A DNA stretch of 64,000 bases. It comes from MVRE01 sp015660965 (GTDB taxonomy: Archaea; Halobacteriota; Methanomicrobia; Methanomicrobiales; Methanospirillaceae). The notes beneath the pieces were generated by a model. The model was not told where the DNA came from. It saw only the letters and a program-made list of their open reading frames with translations, and searched no databases. The stretch is from positions 1 through 64,000 of the forward strand of contig JBEKCC010000003.1 in assembly GCA_050015095.1 (NCBI GenBank), in the 5' to 3' direction. A program made the translations under genes and the position numbers. Below, piece by piece: positions 1 through 7,237 of the stretch; the stretch's first letter is position 1; every line of letters begins with the position of its first letter.

Positions 1-277
1 GCGGGAAGCCACCAGCAGGATTAGTTAAAAAGAGAACACCGTTGATAGAAACATTATAACTGGTAACTGCCCCATTATCCTGTCCTCCTTTCCAGGTTAC
101 CTGGATATTAGTTCCTATATGTGATGCAGTTGCTGCAACAACTCTCGTCTTCTGGATATTCCCCGCCATACCAAATACAAATGCAGCAATGACTGCTGCA
201 AGGATCACAGTAATGGCGACCATCAGTATAACGCCGATTACAGGGGATACCGCTTCTTCATTTTTAGTAAACGCCAT
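1..277 (-). CDS. Archaeal type IV pilin / archaellin-like protein, N-terminal part
   Basis: Start codon at 277-275; the gene runs off the left edge, so only about 92 residues are visible. The N-terminus is a class III signal peptide: a short charged leader (MAFTKNEEAVSPVIG) followed by one long hydrophobic stretch rich in Val, Ile and Ala (about residues 12-38), ending in FGMAGNIQKTR. This is the pilin_N (DUF1628) arrangement of archaeal adhesive pilins: the leader is removed by the prepilin peptidase EppA/PibD and the hydrophobic helix forms the filament core. The visible rest is a beta-rich extracellular domain. It may lie inside the integrated element inferred at this end of the window. 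Confidence 0.85.
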   Translation of the reverse strand, partial: MAFTKNEEAVSPVIGVILMVAITVILAAVIAAFVFGMAGNIQKTRVVAATASHIGTNIQVTWKGGQDNGAVTSYNVSINGVLFLTNPAGGFP

Positions 278-908
278 AATTTCAAACACCTTTCATAGAA
301 TGCCCCCAAGCGGGGCAAGACAATATATATAGAGGGATTATGTTGTATGTAGATAAATATTTCGTTTTGATTAAATGCATTTTTAAGCGTTAAAATGAAT
401 TTCATTCAAGAAAACTCCGAATAATCTTATCACCCCAAGTACTTTATCTTAGAACTTCGACCGACTGGATGGAATCTCTTGTTAATTGTGCGTTACAGGA
501 ACGGTACAAGCAAGTATAAGATCTCGGAGACCGGTTTGGGAAAATTGCCAACGCAAATTGAATGGAAACCATTTCAAGAGACAGGAGTGCCGGTGCACGG
601 AAGATGAAGTGGAAGAGGGCAAACCGATGGAAGAAGAAGTCGGGGATGTTGATGGTACCCTGCTAGAAGAGGAAGAATAGGTACCCGGATATGCTTTAAA
701 ACAAGGCGTCTTTTATCATCTATAAAAACCGCATATTCTTTATTATACCGCAATAGAAAAACCAGAAATGCCCGAATGCTCACGGTCACATACGGATCCT
801 ATGGTGCAAGCTTCACATTGATGGAAAGTAGACATGGGCAAAAATCGGATTGCAGTATTGCCACACTTTCGGGTTGCTGATTCCTGATGAAAAGAGGTTA
901 TGTTCTGA
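278..908. other. Gene-free stretch (630 bases)
   Basis: Nothing here is convincing as a gene. Short open frames exist on both strands (about 486-680 on + and 574-789 on -), but they overlap antiparallel, are compositionally odd (runs of Glu or Leu/Pro) and lack ribosome binding sites. The AT-rich part next to 278-360 must hold the promoter of the leftward pilin gene. The part just before 908 should hold the promoter of the rightward HTH gene. Confidence 0.5.
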
Positions 909-1221
909 ATGGTCTCTAAAGGAACCCACAGGAAAATGAGTGAGGCACGGAAAAAGAGGTATGGGACAGATCCGAATACACCAGCGGGAAGAGAAAGTGC
1001 GTGCGTAATATTAAAAAATCACTACGAAACATTGAAAGAAGATCCAGAACATCTATCAACAAAGTTTATTCAAAAACTTATTGGAATAGATCGTGCTGGG
1101 TTATAAACGAGTTAATATTGTTTATGCGTTACCACCAGAGGATGTTATGACCGTGTTTGGTTGTTCAAAACGAACAGCCATAGATTATATCGAAACGCTA
1201 AAATTTATAGTTCCATGGTAA
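909..1221 (+). pseudogene. Small helix-turn-helix-like conserved protein, apparently frameshifted
   Basis: The first frame (909-1106) encodes 65 residues, MVSKGTHRKMSEARKK... ending LSTKFIQKLIGIDRAGL. Immediately after, in the next frame and open to the stop at 1219-1221, comes a segment containing PPEDVMTVFGCSKRTAIDY and ending LKFIVPW. That reads as the natural HTH continuation: a Cys-Ser-Lys-Arg-Thr turn followed by a recognition-helix-like stretch. One base gained or lost near 1095-1108 would join them into a protein of about 103 residues. There is no long homopolymer at the junction. The alternative is a genuine 65-residue protein with chance coding-like sequence after it. The function is unknown; a DNA-binding role is inferred only from the HTH look. 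Confidence 0.45.
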
Positions 1222-1227
1222 ATGCAT

Positions 1228-1276
1228 CCCATAACAGTTAACAGCAAAATCCATCCCTCAACAAGTTAACAGAACC
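1228..1276 (-). repeat. Dispersed repeat, copy A
   Basis: Read on the minus strand this 49-nt unit matches 29042-29090 (plus strand) at 43 of 49 positions. It starts GGTTCTGTTAACTTGTTG and contains an inverted pair GTTAAC...GTTAAC. A weaker match continues beyond it into the 3' end of the HTH gene (ATGGAACTA...AAAT on the minus strand). It may be an element end, a MITE-like remnant or a conserved 3' flank of a repeated gene. Confidence 0.6.
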
Positions 1277-1382
1277 TTGTCTCTGGTGGCTTCGACTGGG
1301 GGAGATAAAACTTGTGACTGGGTAAACGGGGCTTGAGGAATGGACAAAAAACACAATCAACACTGTATTTATTTAAAAAACA

Positions 1383-2363
1383 TCACACCAGTGAAAGCCC
1401 CGCACTCGTTTGCGATACGTTCAACCCGTTTGTTCTCGTTATTTCTCTGGGTATCTCTTTCTCTAATAGATGCACTGAACCCCAGTACTGCATGTAGTTT
1501 GCATAAACGTATTCTGGGAGAGGGTGTTTGTAGTGCGACCAATCAATGCCACTCACGCCGTGTGTTAAAATGTATGCCCGATTACTCTGACCCCATTCAA
1601 TTATGTCACCGTGTTGTTCTACAAACTTTCTCAAGTCTGAAGGGGCGAATTGCAGGGGAACTCGACACAGTAAAATTTTATGACGACTAATCCACGTTTG
1701 ATATCCTCCTGTTTCAAACATCTTATCTCCGTCTTTTTTGCCTACTATTATGTGCGTCAGTAGTTGAATGATATCGGGATGGATGGGAACGTAATGTTCC
1801 ATTCGGATTTTATCCTGTCGTGGAATCACATGAAGAACAGGGGGGTTCGATTGCATTGCGTCCTTAAATTGACTAGCAGCGAGTTGACTGATTGTAGATT
1901 CAATGCGTTGACCGGTATAAGCGCCGAACACGGTAATTCCAACGTAATTCACCATTGACTCGTAACTCAATCGTTGTTCAATGTAGGCATCGAATAGAGA
2001 GTCAAGAACGTGGGTAATATCCTCCTTGGTGACGATCCGTGAGGTAACTGTCTTCCGATCTTTTCTCGTTTTCGGCATTTCGAGGAAGAGCGCGAAATTT
2101 TGGTACCGTGTGTCAAAATGCAACTTCGATAGGTACTTGAGGAAGGATTTCGCGAAGTTCAAGAATTTACCCCACGAATCGCGACTTGAATAATGAGTCA
2201 TAACGTAATCATAAAATGTGTTCATAGTGGTTTGACTTTTTGCGCCGCGCGATGTATTCCAAAATATGTCAGAAGATTTAGTCATCCAATGGAGTGATTT
2301 TTTGGAGATCTCTCGACAACCCCTTTCTGTATAACTATCTATTTCGTTCTTTGAAAACTGCAA
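1383..2363 (-). CDS. Archaeal tyrosine recombinase (integrase)
   Basis: The 326-residue protein has the layout of archaeal phage/plasmid integrases. An N-terminal core-binding helical region is followed by the catalytic domain. The box I arginine lies in GAYTGQRIEST (about residue 155), a second basic motif in APSDLRKFVEQHGD (about 245), and the C-terminal segment has GVSGIDWSHYKHPLPEY (about 270-290) then YANYMQYWG. The Tyr in WSHY is the best nucleophile candidate by comparison with related archaeal integrases. Such enzymes recombine tRNA-gene attachment sites. A tRNA-Val 3' fragment lies 90 bases upstream of the start, which fits an element whose right end is here. The frame is intact, so the enzyme could be active. 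Confidence 0.85.
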   Translation of the reverse strand: MQFSKNEIDSYTERGCREISKKSLHWMTKSSDIFWNTSRGAKSQTTMNTFYDYVMTHYSSRDSWGKFLNFAKSFLKYLSKLHFDTRYQNFALFLEMPKTRKDRKTVTSRIVTKEDITHVLDSLFDAYIEQRLSYESMVNYVGITVFGAYTGQRIESTISQLAASQFKDAMQSNPPVLHVIPRQDKIRMEHYVPIHPDIIQLLTHIIVGKKDGDKMFETGGYQTWISRHKILLCRVPLQFAPSDLRKFVEQHGDIIEWGQSNRAYILTHGVSGIDWSHYKHPLPEYVYANYMQYWGSVHLLEKEIPREITRTNGLNVSQTSAGLSLV

Positions 2364-2453
2364 AATAAGGTCGGTTAAGTTTGATCCATTATCACAACCA
2401 TTATGGTTAGTGATGGAATGAGCCTCATGGACTATTTGTCTAAGACTTCGAGG

Positions 2454-2495
2454 TTCACACGGCGAAGATCTCGTGTTCGAATCACGACGAGCCCA
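2454..2495 (+). other. 3' fragment of a tRNA-Val(CAC) gene, candidate attachment site
   Basis: The 42 bases read as the 3' part of a tRNA: anticodon loop TTCACAC (anticodon CAC), the 3' anticodon stem, variable region AGATC, a perfect five-pair T stem (TCGTG/CACGA) around loop TTCGAAT, then acceptor strand CGAGCCC and discriminator A. The matching 5' acceptor strand GGGCTCG and a D arm are absent upstream, so this is not a whole tRNA gene. Integrases that target tRNA genes leave exactly such a 3' copy at the distal end of the element. Its orientation places the element to the left, containing the integrase, with the intact tRNA expected left of base 1. Confidence 0.8.
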
Positions 2496-2608
2496 TGACG
2501 TTTTTGGTTGGTCCCTTATACGAATTTTACTATGTTTTATTTTCGCGATTCGCGAGCCTCGCTTTAATACTCCAAAATGTAGAGAATGAGAATGTTCCTA
2601 ATATTCAT

Positions 2609-2794
2609 TTAAAAGGCATAAAATAAAGACACAAGAATCAAACCAACAATACAAACGAAAAGGTAAGGCAAATAGTCTAATCCTAAATAAATTACTGACA
2701 ATATTTCAATTAGTATCGCTATCCCAATTCCGATTAAGAGTACAGCTCCTATTGCATGTTTAAAGATTGAAATGTCTCTATGAACATCGTTCAT
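2609..2794 (-). CDS. Small membrane protein of unknown function
   Basis: The 61-residue product has a short charged N-terminus (MNDVHRDISIFK) and two hydrophobic segments (about residues 14-34 and 40-59) separated by GLDYLP, so it is predicted to span the membrane twice. I do not recognise the family. It sits alone between the attachment site and the KDGY-repeat gene, both leftward or neutral, with AT-rich sequence on both sides. Length and two clean membrane segments favour a real gene, but no strong ribosome binding site is seen. Confidence 0.45.
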   Translation of the reverse strand: MNDVHRDISIFKHAIGAVLLIGIGIAILIEILSVIYLGLDYLPYLFVCIVGLILVSLFYAF

Positions 2795-3089
2795 GTTTTA
2801 CACTATATCTGGCCACGTTACAAACAAATTGATATACATTGAATTTTTGAACCCTGTTTGACAATCTATAAGATATTTACTCATTTATTATATCAATTAT
2901 CCATTTTATATCAACTAATTGTAATATTGTCATGGATATTCAGTCCATTGTTAATTACACGTTCATAAATGGCAAGTGAATATCTATAAAAATAAGATTC
3001 AAAATCTGTAGTAATTGTGATTTTTATTCTATTTACAAAAAGCACATGACAGAGTTTATCAAAGATTGATTTCAAAAGAGTAAAAAAAT

Positions 3090-3305
3090 TTAGGCGTTCT
3101 TCATCTTCGCCTTTGCGACGTAACCGTCCTTTCCAATATAATACATATAGCCGGCTTCTTTTGCTATCTTCTCTGAGCCGACTTTCTTCTTCCTGCCACC
3201 TGGGTTTGACTTCATGGGTGCTGCCCAGACGTAGCCATCCTTTCCAACAAAGTATAGATAGCCTTTCTCACGGCTGATCTTTTCCTTTCCAACTTTCTGT
3301 CCCAT
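3090..3305 (-). CDS. Small basic protein with two tandem KVG-EKI-GY-GKDGYV units
   Basis: The 71-residue lysine-rich protein consists of two copies of one unit of about 33 residues: KVGKEKISREKGYLYFVGKD and KVGSEKIAKEAGYMYYIGKD, each followed by GYV and ending in an MK pair, joined by a Gly-Gly-Arg-Lys linker. This suggests a duplicated small beta fold, possibly binding nucleic acid given the charge, but the function is not known to me. A GAGGTG ribosome binding site lies just before the ATG at 3305. A 23-nt palindrome lies directly upstream of that, so expression is probably controlled there. Confidence 0.75.
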   Translation of the reverse strand: MGQKVGKEKISREKGYLYFVGKDGYVWAAPMKSNPGGRKKKVGSEKIAKEAGYMYYIGKDGYVAKAKMKNA

Positions 3306-3315
3306 TGAAACACCT

Positions 3316-3338
3316 CAAAACTCTCGTCGAGAGTTTTG
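3316..3338. promoter_or_regulatory. 23-nt palindrome upstream of the KDGY-repeat gene
   Basis: CAAAACTCTCG and CGAGAGTTTTG are perfect 11-nt inverted arms around a single T. The palindrome ends about ten bases before the start codon of the leftward gene, adjoining its GAGGTG ribosome binding site. It could be a repressor operator at the transcription start or an mRNA hairpin that controls ribosome access. It is not followed by a T tract in the leftward direction, so a terminator is unlikely. Confidence 0.55.
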
Positions 3339-3988
3339 ATAAAGAGTTGTTCCGTCTGAAACTATAAAAGGTTTCTCGTCGGTAGCCGTCGTAAGGTTCA
3401 ATTTAGACAGAATAAAATGGACATTTTTGACAAATGACCGCACAAAACGTGCCATTTCAAAATCGATTAAAATTGCCCAAAATCTCTTTTAGAGATTAAA
3501 TCATACTTTTCATTATACTTTAAACAAACACTTTTTACTGGAAATTCAATCACCGCGCTTTTTACAACCATTTTAATATGAATGTTATCGTGGTATAGAG
3601 GATACAATTCAGAAACAAATTTTTTTCTTATAATTAGTGATTGATTTTTGAATTTGATGGTAATAAATCTGCTACTATAGGTGAGGTTTCAATAAGGGGT
3701 GATATCCATTGGGTCGCTAGTGGTGATCCAGATATTGATTGACCTGAAAATAATATTGGATATTCACTCAGTAATGCAAAAAAATTAAAATTAAAGATAT
3801 AAAAGTTTTATCAAACTTCACAAATTGTTACTTATTGTTAAACTTCAATAAGCTTTCGTCGATGACCTTAATTGATATTATTCGTACGTTTCTGATAAAT
3901 TATTTTACTCAATTGATTGAAAGGTTTAAGCAAGTAAGTTTGAACCGGATATTTATCGGGTTTCAAAACCTAGTATAGTGGGATTTCT
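3339..3988. other. AT-rich stretch (650 bases) without a firm gene
   Basis: Two short reading frames look somewhat coding-like but could not be assigned. On the minus strand, 3467-3571 gives a 34-residue peptide beginning MVVKSAVIEFPVKSV, and its frame stays open upstream to about 3700 without an ATG. On the plus strand, 3641-3742 (TTG start) gives 33 residues with EVSIRGDIHWVASGDPDID at the end. They overlap in part on opposite strands, so at most one is real there. Both may be remnants. The promoter of the radical SAM gene must lie in the last part; a TATA-like stretch is seen near 3800. Confidence 0.35.
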
Positions 3989-5110
3989 CTGTACTATCAC
4001 CTTATTCTCACAGATAACTGTAACCTCTGTTGTTCCTACTGCAGGGCGAAGTCGTTTGAAGATAATATTGTTGCCAAAGGATGTAATCTTGAAATTGATG
4101 AGAATTTACCTTTAGAATTGGAGTATGATCTGGATACTCTCTATAGTTTTTTGAGACTTGATCCATATTCGACAGTCACATTTTATGGTGGTGAACCACT
4201 TCTAAAGAGAGATATTATTCGTAAGATAATGGACGAAGCGCCAGCACAACGGTATATGCTTCAGACTAATGGCCTATTGCTCGACCATCTCGAACCGGAA
4301 TATATTAATCGATTTGCTACGATCCTAGTTTCGTTAGATGGACGGGAGGCACTTACTGATAATCATCGGGGGCATGGAACTTACCGAAAAGTGATGGAAA
4401 ATGTTCGAAAGACAGTCCGTAATGGATTTTCTGGAGAAATTATCGCCAGAATGACTGTTACTGAAAGTTCAGACATCTTTGATGCTGTCACATATCTTTC
4501 CAACAATCCTGATTATTCATTCTCATCCATTCACTGGCAGTTAGATGCCAATTTTTCTAATGATTTTTCCCAACGAGCGTTTGCGTCATGGGTAACTGAA
4601 AAATATAACATTGGAATCCGTTCACTCATTCAACATTGGGTGGATATAATGCACAAAGAAAGTCGAGTTCCCCGATGGTACCCATTTCTTGATACTATGG
4701 AGGACTTGTTACTTAAGCGGACAAGCCTTTTACGTTGCGGATCAGGATACGCCAATTATAGTATCATGACTGATGGAAACATCGCTCCTTGTCCAATTAT
4801 GATTGGTATGAAGGATTACTACCTCGGGCACATCCAATCTACCAGTCCATACGATCTTGCCTCAATTAGTATAGGAGCAGAGTGTGCCGGGTGCAAAATT
4901 CTTAATTTCTGTGGAGGTAGGTGCCTTTATGCTAATATAATTCAGCCATGGAATTTGAAGGAGAGAAGACTTGTTTGCAGTACTATAGAGAACTTATACA
5001 TTTCCCTCACTAACGCAATCCCAGAAATAAGATCTCTTCTTGATGAAGGTAAAATAACATTGAATGATTTTGCTCATGAAAAGTTCAACGGTTGCGAGAT
5101 TATTCCATGA
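3989..5110 (+). CDS. SPASM-domain radical SAM enzyme, probably peptide-modifying
   Basis: The frame opens after a stop at 3971. The family's usual beginning, YYHLILTDNCNLCCSYC, carries the CxxxCxxC cluster motif, so the true start must precede it. CTG at 3989 is the best candidate, since the later TTG at 4118 would remove the cluster. The core has FYGGEPLLKRDI (the GGEP motif) and an SAM-binding barrel. The C-terminal SPASM region has CGSGYANYSI, CPIM, CAGCKILNFCGGRC and VCSTIE cysteines for auxiliary 4Fe-4S clusters. The layout matches archaeal peptide-modifying radical SAM enzymes such as the Mhun_1560 type. No obvious precursor peptide was found. A small CxxC-x17-CxxC protein follows at 5186. 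The missing ATG may mean a rare start codon or decay. Confidence 0.8.
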   Translation: MYYHLILTDNCNLCCSYCRAKSFEDNIVAKGCNLEIDENLPLELEYDLDTLYSFLRLDPYSTVTFYGGEPLLKRDIIRKIMDEAPAQRYMLQTNGLLLDHLEPEYINRFATILVSLDGREALTDNHRGHGTYRKVMENVRKTVRNGFSGEIIARMTVTESSDIFDAVTYLSNNPDYSFSSIHWQLDANFSNDFSQRAFASWVTEKYNIGIRSLIQHWVDIMHKESRVPRWYPFLDTMEDLLLKRTSLLRCGSGYANYSIMTDGNIAPCPIMIGMKDYYLGHIQSTSPYDLASISIGAECAGCKILNFCGGRCLYANIIQPWNLKERRLVCSTIENLYISLTNAIPEIRSLLDEGKITLNDFAHEKFNGCEIIP

Positions 5111-5141
5111 CGAAAAGTGGGTATATTCCCATGGAGATGTA

Positions 5142-5148
5142 TTTATAC
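5142..5148 (+). promoter_or_regulatory. TATA box of the CxxC-x17-CxxC gene
   Basis: TTTATAC lies about 40 bases before the preferred start at 5186. Archaeal transcription begins roughly 25 bases after the TATA box, which places the start near 5172 and leaves a leader of about 14 bases. Confidence 0.4.
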
Positions 5149-5185
5149 CTAGCGGATGGATATATATGCGCAGCGTCAAACCTGC

Positions 5186-5365
5186 ATGAGTAAAACAATG
5201 GAAAGAAAAGGTTTTGGCGGTCCGAGAAACTTCGGCCCCCGTGAAATGACTAAGACAGTCTGTTCAGACTGCGGTAAAGAGTGTGAAGTCCCCTTCAAAC
5301 CCACAGAGGGAAGACCAGTTTATTGTCGGGATTGCCTTCCGAAACACCGGAAACCCCGATTCTAA
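5186..5365 (+). CDS. CxxC-x17-CxxC domain protein
   Basis: A small (59-residue) cysteine-pair protein: GFGGPRNFGPREMTKTVC, then CSDCGKECEVPFKP, then CRDCLPKHRKPRF at the end. The two CxxC pairs separated by 17 residues define the zinc-binding CxxC-x17-CxxC domain (TIGR04272-like), common in methanogens and with no established biochemical role. The longer frame back to 5156 is less likely, because the TATA box at 5142 predicts transcription from about 5172. ATG 5186 or 5198 fits. Its position after the radical SAM gene is suggestive, but it need not be the substrate. A T-rich stretch follows the stop. Confidence 0.75.
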   Translation: MSKTMERKGFGGPRNFGPREMTKTVCSDCGKECEVPFKPTEGRPVYCRDCLPKHRKPRF

Positions 5366-5379
5366 TTACCACAAACTCT

Positions 5380-5400
5380 AAAAAATTTTTCTTATTTTTT
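5380..5400. terminator. T-rich terminator region between convergent genes
   Basis: AAAAAATTTTT followed by CTTATTTTTT lies between the stops at 5365 (+) and 5408 (-). Oligo-T is the archaeal termination signal on the plus strand, and the A run can serve weakly in the opposite direction. Confidence 0.45.
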
Positions 5401-5407
5401 GCTCGGT

Positions 5408-6382
5408 TTACACTTTGTTTAGTGCTTTTTCAATTGCCCATCGACCGCGACCGAATTCCTCACATAAAATCTTGATGATTTCCTTTTTAGATCGCTTCTG
5501 TGTTCTTAATGACTCGTACCGACATGCAAGAGCTAAACGTTCCTGTGGGATCCAAGCACGTCCTTGATTTTTAATAATAGTAACAACTGGATTTCTCAGA
5601 GTATCGATTAGATATCCCCGTTCTAATAATTGAAGTTCATATACCTTTGCATGAAATATTTCCTCTGATACTTCAAAACCGATCAATCTTCGGTTGAGCC
5701 CAATCGCCACTTTTACGGTTGAAAAACCTCCTAAAAAGAGGTCGCAAACCAAATCTCCCCCATTACTGCTGAATTGAAACATTTTCACTAAAAGTTCAAT
5801 TGGTAACTCGTTTTTATTCTTTTGTTGGCGAGGCTTGTACTCACGGTTAATCACCCATACATCTTCGCGATCGCGAGTATTAGGTGATCGTCCATTATCT
5901 GTTTTTTCAGAAAATCCATACCTTGATTCGGCGTTGAAAGTTCGAATCCCTCCGGGTTTTTCATAAAACAAAATGTGATAATGGGATGAGACATACTTCC
6001 GTTTCGTAAAGACACCGAAATTATACTTCCAAATGATATGGTTAATTTCTTTAAGCGATGTCTGTTTTAAAGCATGTAAAATGTGATAGAGGTTTGTATA
6101 ACCAGAGACAATATAGATCGAGCCGCCTGGTCGTAAAACCCGCTCCGCTTCCTTAACCCAAGATAAAGAGAAAGCAGCATATTCATTCTCATCGATTTCA
6201 ACATATCCTGGTATAACGTGATGTTCTTGCCGGTTATAATGTTGGTGAAGGGTGTCGCCACGGATACCGTATGGAGGGTCAGTTATGATGAGATCAACTG
6301 AATTGTCTTGCAGGTGTGACTGCGCACCGGTGATACAATCTTCGTTATACAATACACAATCTTGAATAATCACCGGTTTCAT
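5408..6382 (-). CDS. Orphan site-specific DNA methyltransferase (N6-adenine/N4-cytosine type)
   Basis: The 324-residue protein has the catalytic motif IV near the N-terminus (LIITDPPYGIRGD, about residues 30-42) and the SAM-binding motif I near the end of the core (CDLFLGGFSTVKVAIG, about 233-248, followed by RRLIGFEVSEE). That is the order of beta-class amino-methyltransferases. The central variable part (about 80-215) should give target recognition. A C-terminal extension of some 55 residues is basic. No restriction endonuclease gene adjoins it, so it looks like a solitary methyltransferase, or one left over from a restriction system. The next gene, on the same strand and 48 bases upstream, is an unrelated membrane protein. 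Confidence 0.85.
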   Translation of the reverse strand: MKPVIIQDCVLYNEDCITGAQSHLQDNSVDLIITDPPYGIRGDTLHQHYNRQEHHVIPGYVEIDENEYAAFSLSWVKEAERVLRPGGSIYIVSGYTNLYHILHALKQTSLKEINHIIWKYNFGVFTKRKYVSSHYHILFYEKPGGIRTFNAESRYGFSEKTDNGRSPNTRDREDVWVINREYKPRQQKNKNELPIELLVKMFQFSSNGGDLVCDLFLGGFSTVKVAIGLNRRLIGFEVSEEIFHAKVYELQLLERGYLIDTLRNPVVTIIKNQGRAWIPQERLALACRYESLRTQKRSKKEIIKILCEEFGRGRWAIEKALNKV

Positions 6383-6429
6383 GACAATTTCATATACCCG
6401 TCATCTGACAACTAAAAAATCCTTACCAA

Positions 6430-7077
6430 TCACTTCACGTCTTTATGAATCTCCTCCCGGATACGATGGAGAAGGTCATAGACCATCATCCTAAATTCAA
6501 TTCCGACGTCCTCCCATGACTTGATGTTGTCGTTGCGGGAGGATTGCCGGGGGGTGCCGATCGTTGGGTCAGGTGATACGGTTTTGGTGCCGTTCGCTCT
6601 CCCTGACCAGAGAATCCCTCGAATGATTTCGTAATAACCAGTGATGAGAATGAGAATAAAGACAATCGGAACAATTAGGAATGAGAGTATTTGGAATAAT
6701 TGATTTATCTGATCATTAATGTTTAACCATTGAACAAAATTGAGCAAGAAAGCAATAATAAACACACTACCAAATGCCTTGATTATAGGAGCTGGTAAAT
6801 CGAGAGGAAATTGAAATGCGGAAAACATGTCTGCGATAAACATAATTATTGCAATGAAAAGAAGTAACCAAAAATTAGCAAATAAAAAATCAACAACACC
6901 GATATAGTTCTTATTTGTTATATAATAGGTCAAAATCTTTGCAAGTACCATAAAAATTAGCAATGTGAGGATACCGATCATCCTTGTAACAAAAACCCAA
7001 CCGAGTGAACGCTCCTCAAACCAACGCATATTATTCTCCAACTCTTCATATCTATTGATCAAGTGGGTATAAATCAA
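6430..7077 (-). CDS. Membrane protein with four predicted helices
   Basis: The 215-residue protein has hydrophobic segments at about residues 28-50, 62-84, 93-115 and 132-155. They are preceded by a soluble N-terminal helix containing YEELENNMRWFEERS and followed by a charged, Ser/Thr-rich cytoplasmic tail (about 160-215) ending IREEIHKDVK. I do not recognise the family. It lies upstream of and on the same strand as the methyltransferase, with a gap of 47 bases. The gap allows co-transcription but says little about function. Confidence 0.6.
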   Translation of the reverse strand: MIYTHLINRYEELENNMRWFEERSLGWVFVTRMIGILTLLIFMVLAKILTYYITNKNYIGVVDFLFANFWLLLFIAIIMFIADMFSAFQFPLDLPAPIIKAFGSVFIIAFLLNFVQWLNINDQINQLFQILSFLIVPIVFILILITGYYEIIRGILWSGRANGTKTVSPDPTIGTPRQSSRNDNIKSWEDVGIEFRMMVYDLLHRIREEIHKDVK

Positions 7078-7237
7078 TCCCGCAAGACCACAACGCTTTT
7101 ATTAGAAACACTGATTTCCAGCTTTATCATTGATTATTAAAAACTACGTTGATCAATCAATGAAACCAAAAAGAAGAATAAGGATATTCCCTCATTCTTT
7201 ATCCCATTATTATTCAAAAAAAATATTTACTGTTATC

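Noticed and set aside
486..789. Overlapping short frames of 64 and 71 codons on both strands
   Set aside because: No recognisable motif, no ribosome binding site, biased tails (Glu run; Leu/Pro run).
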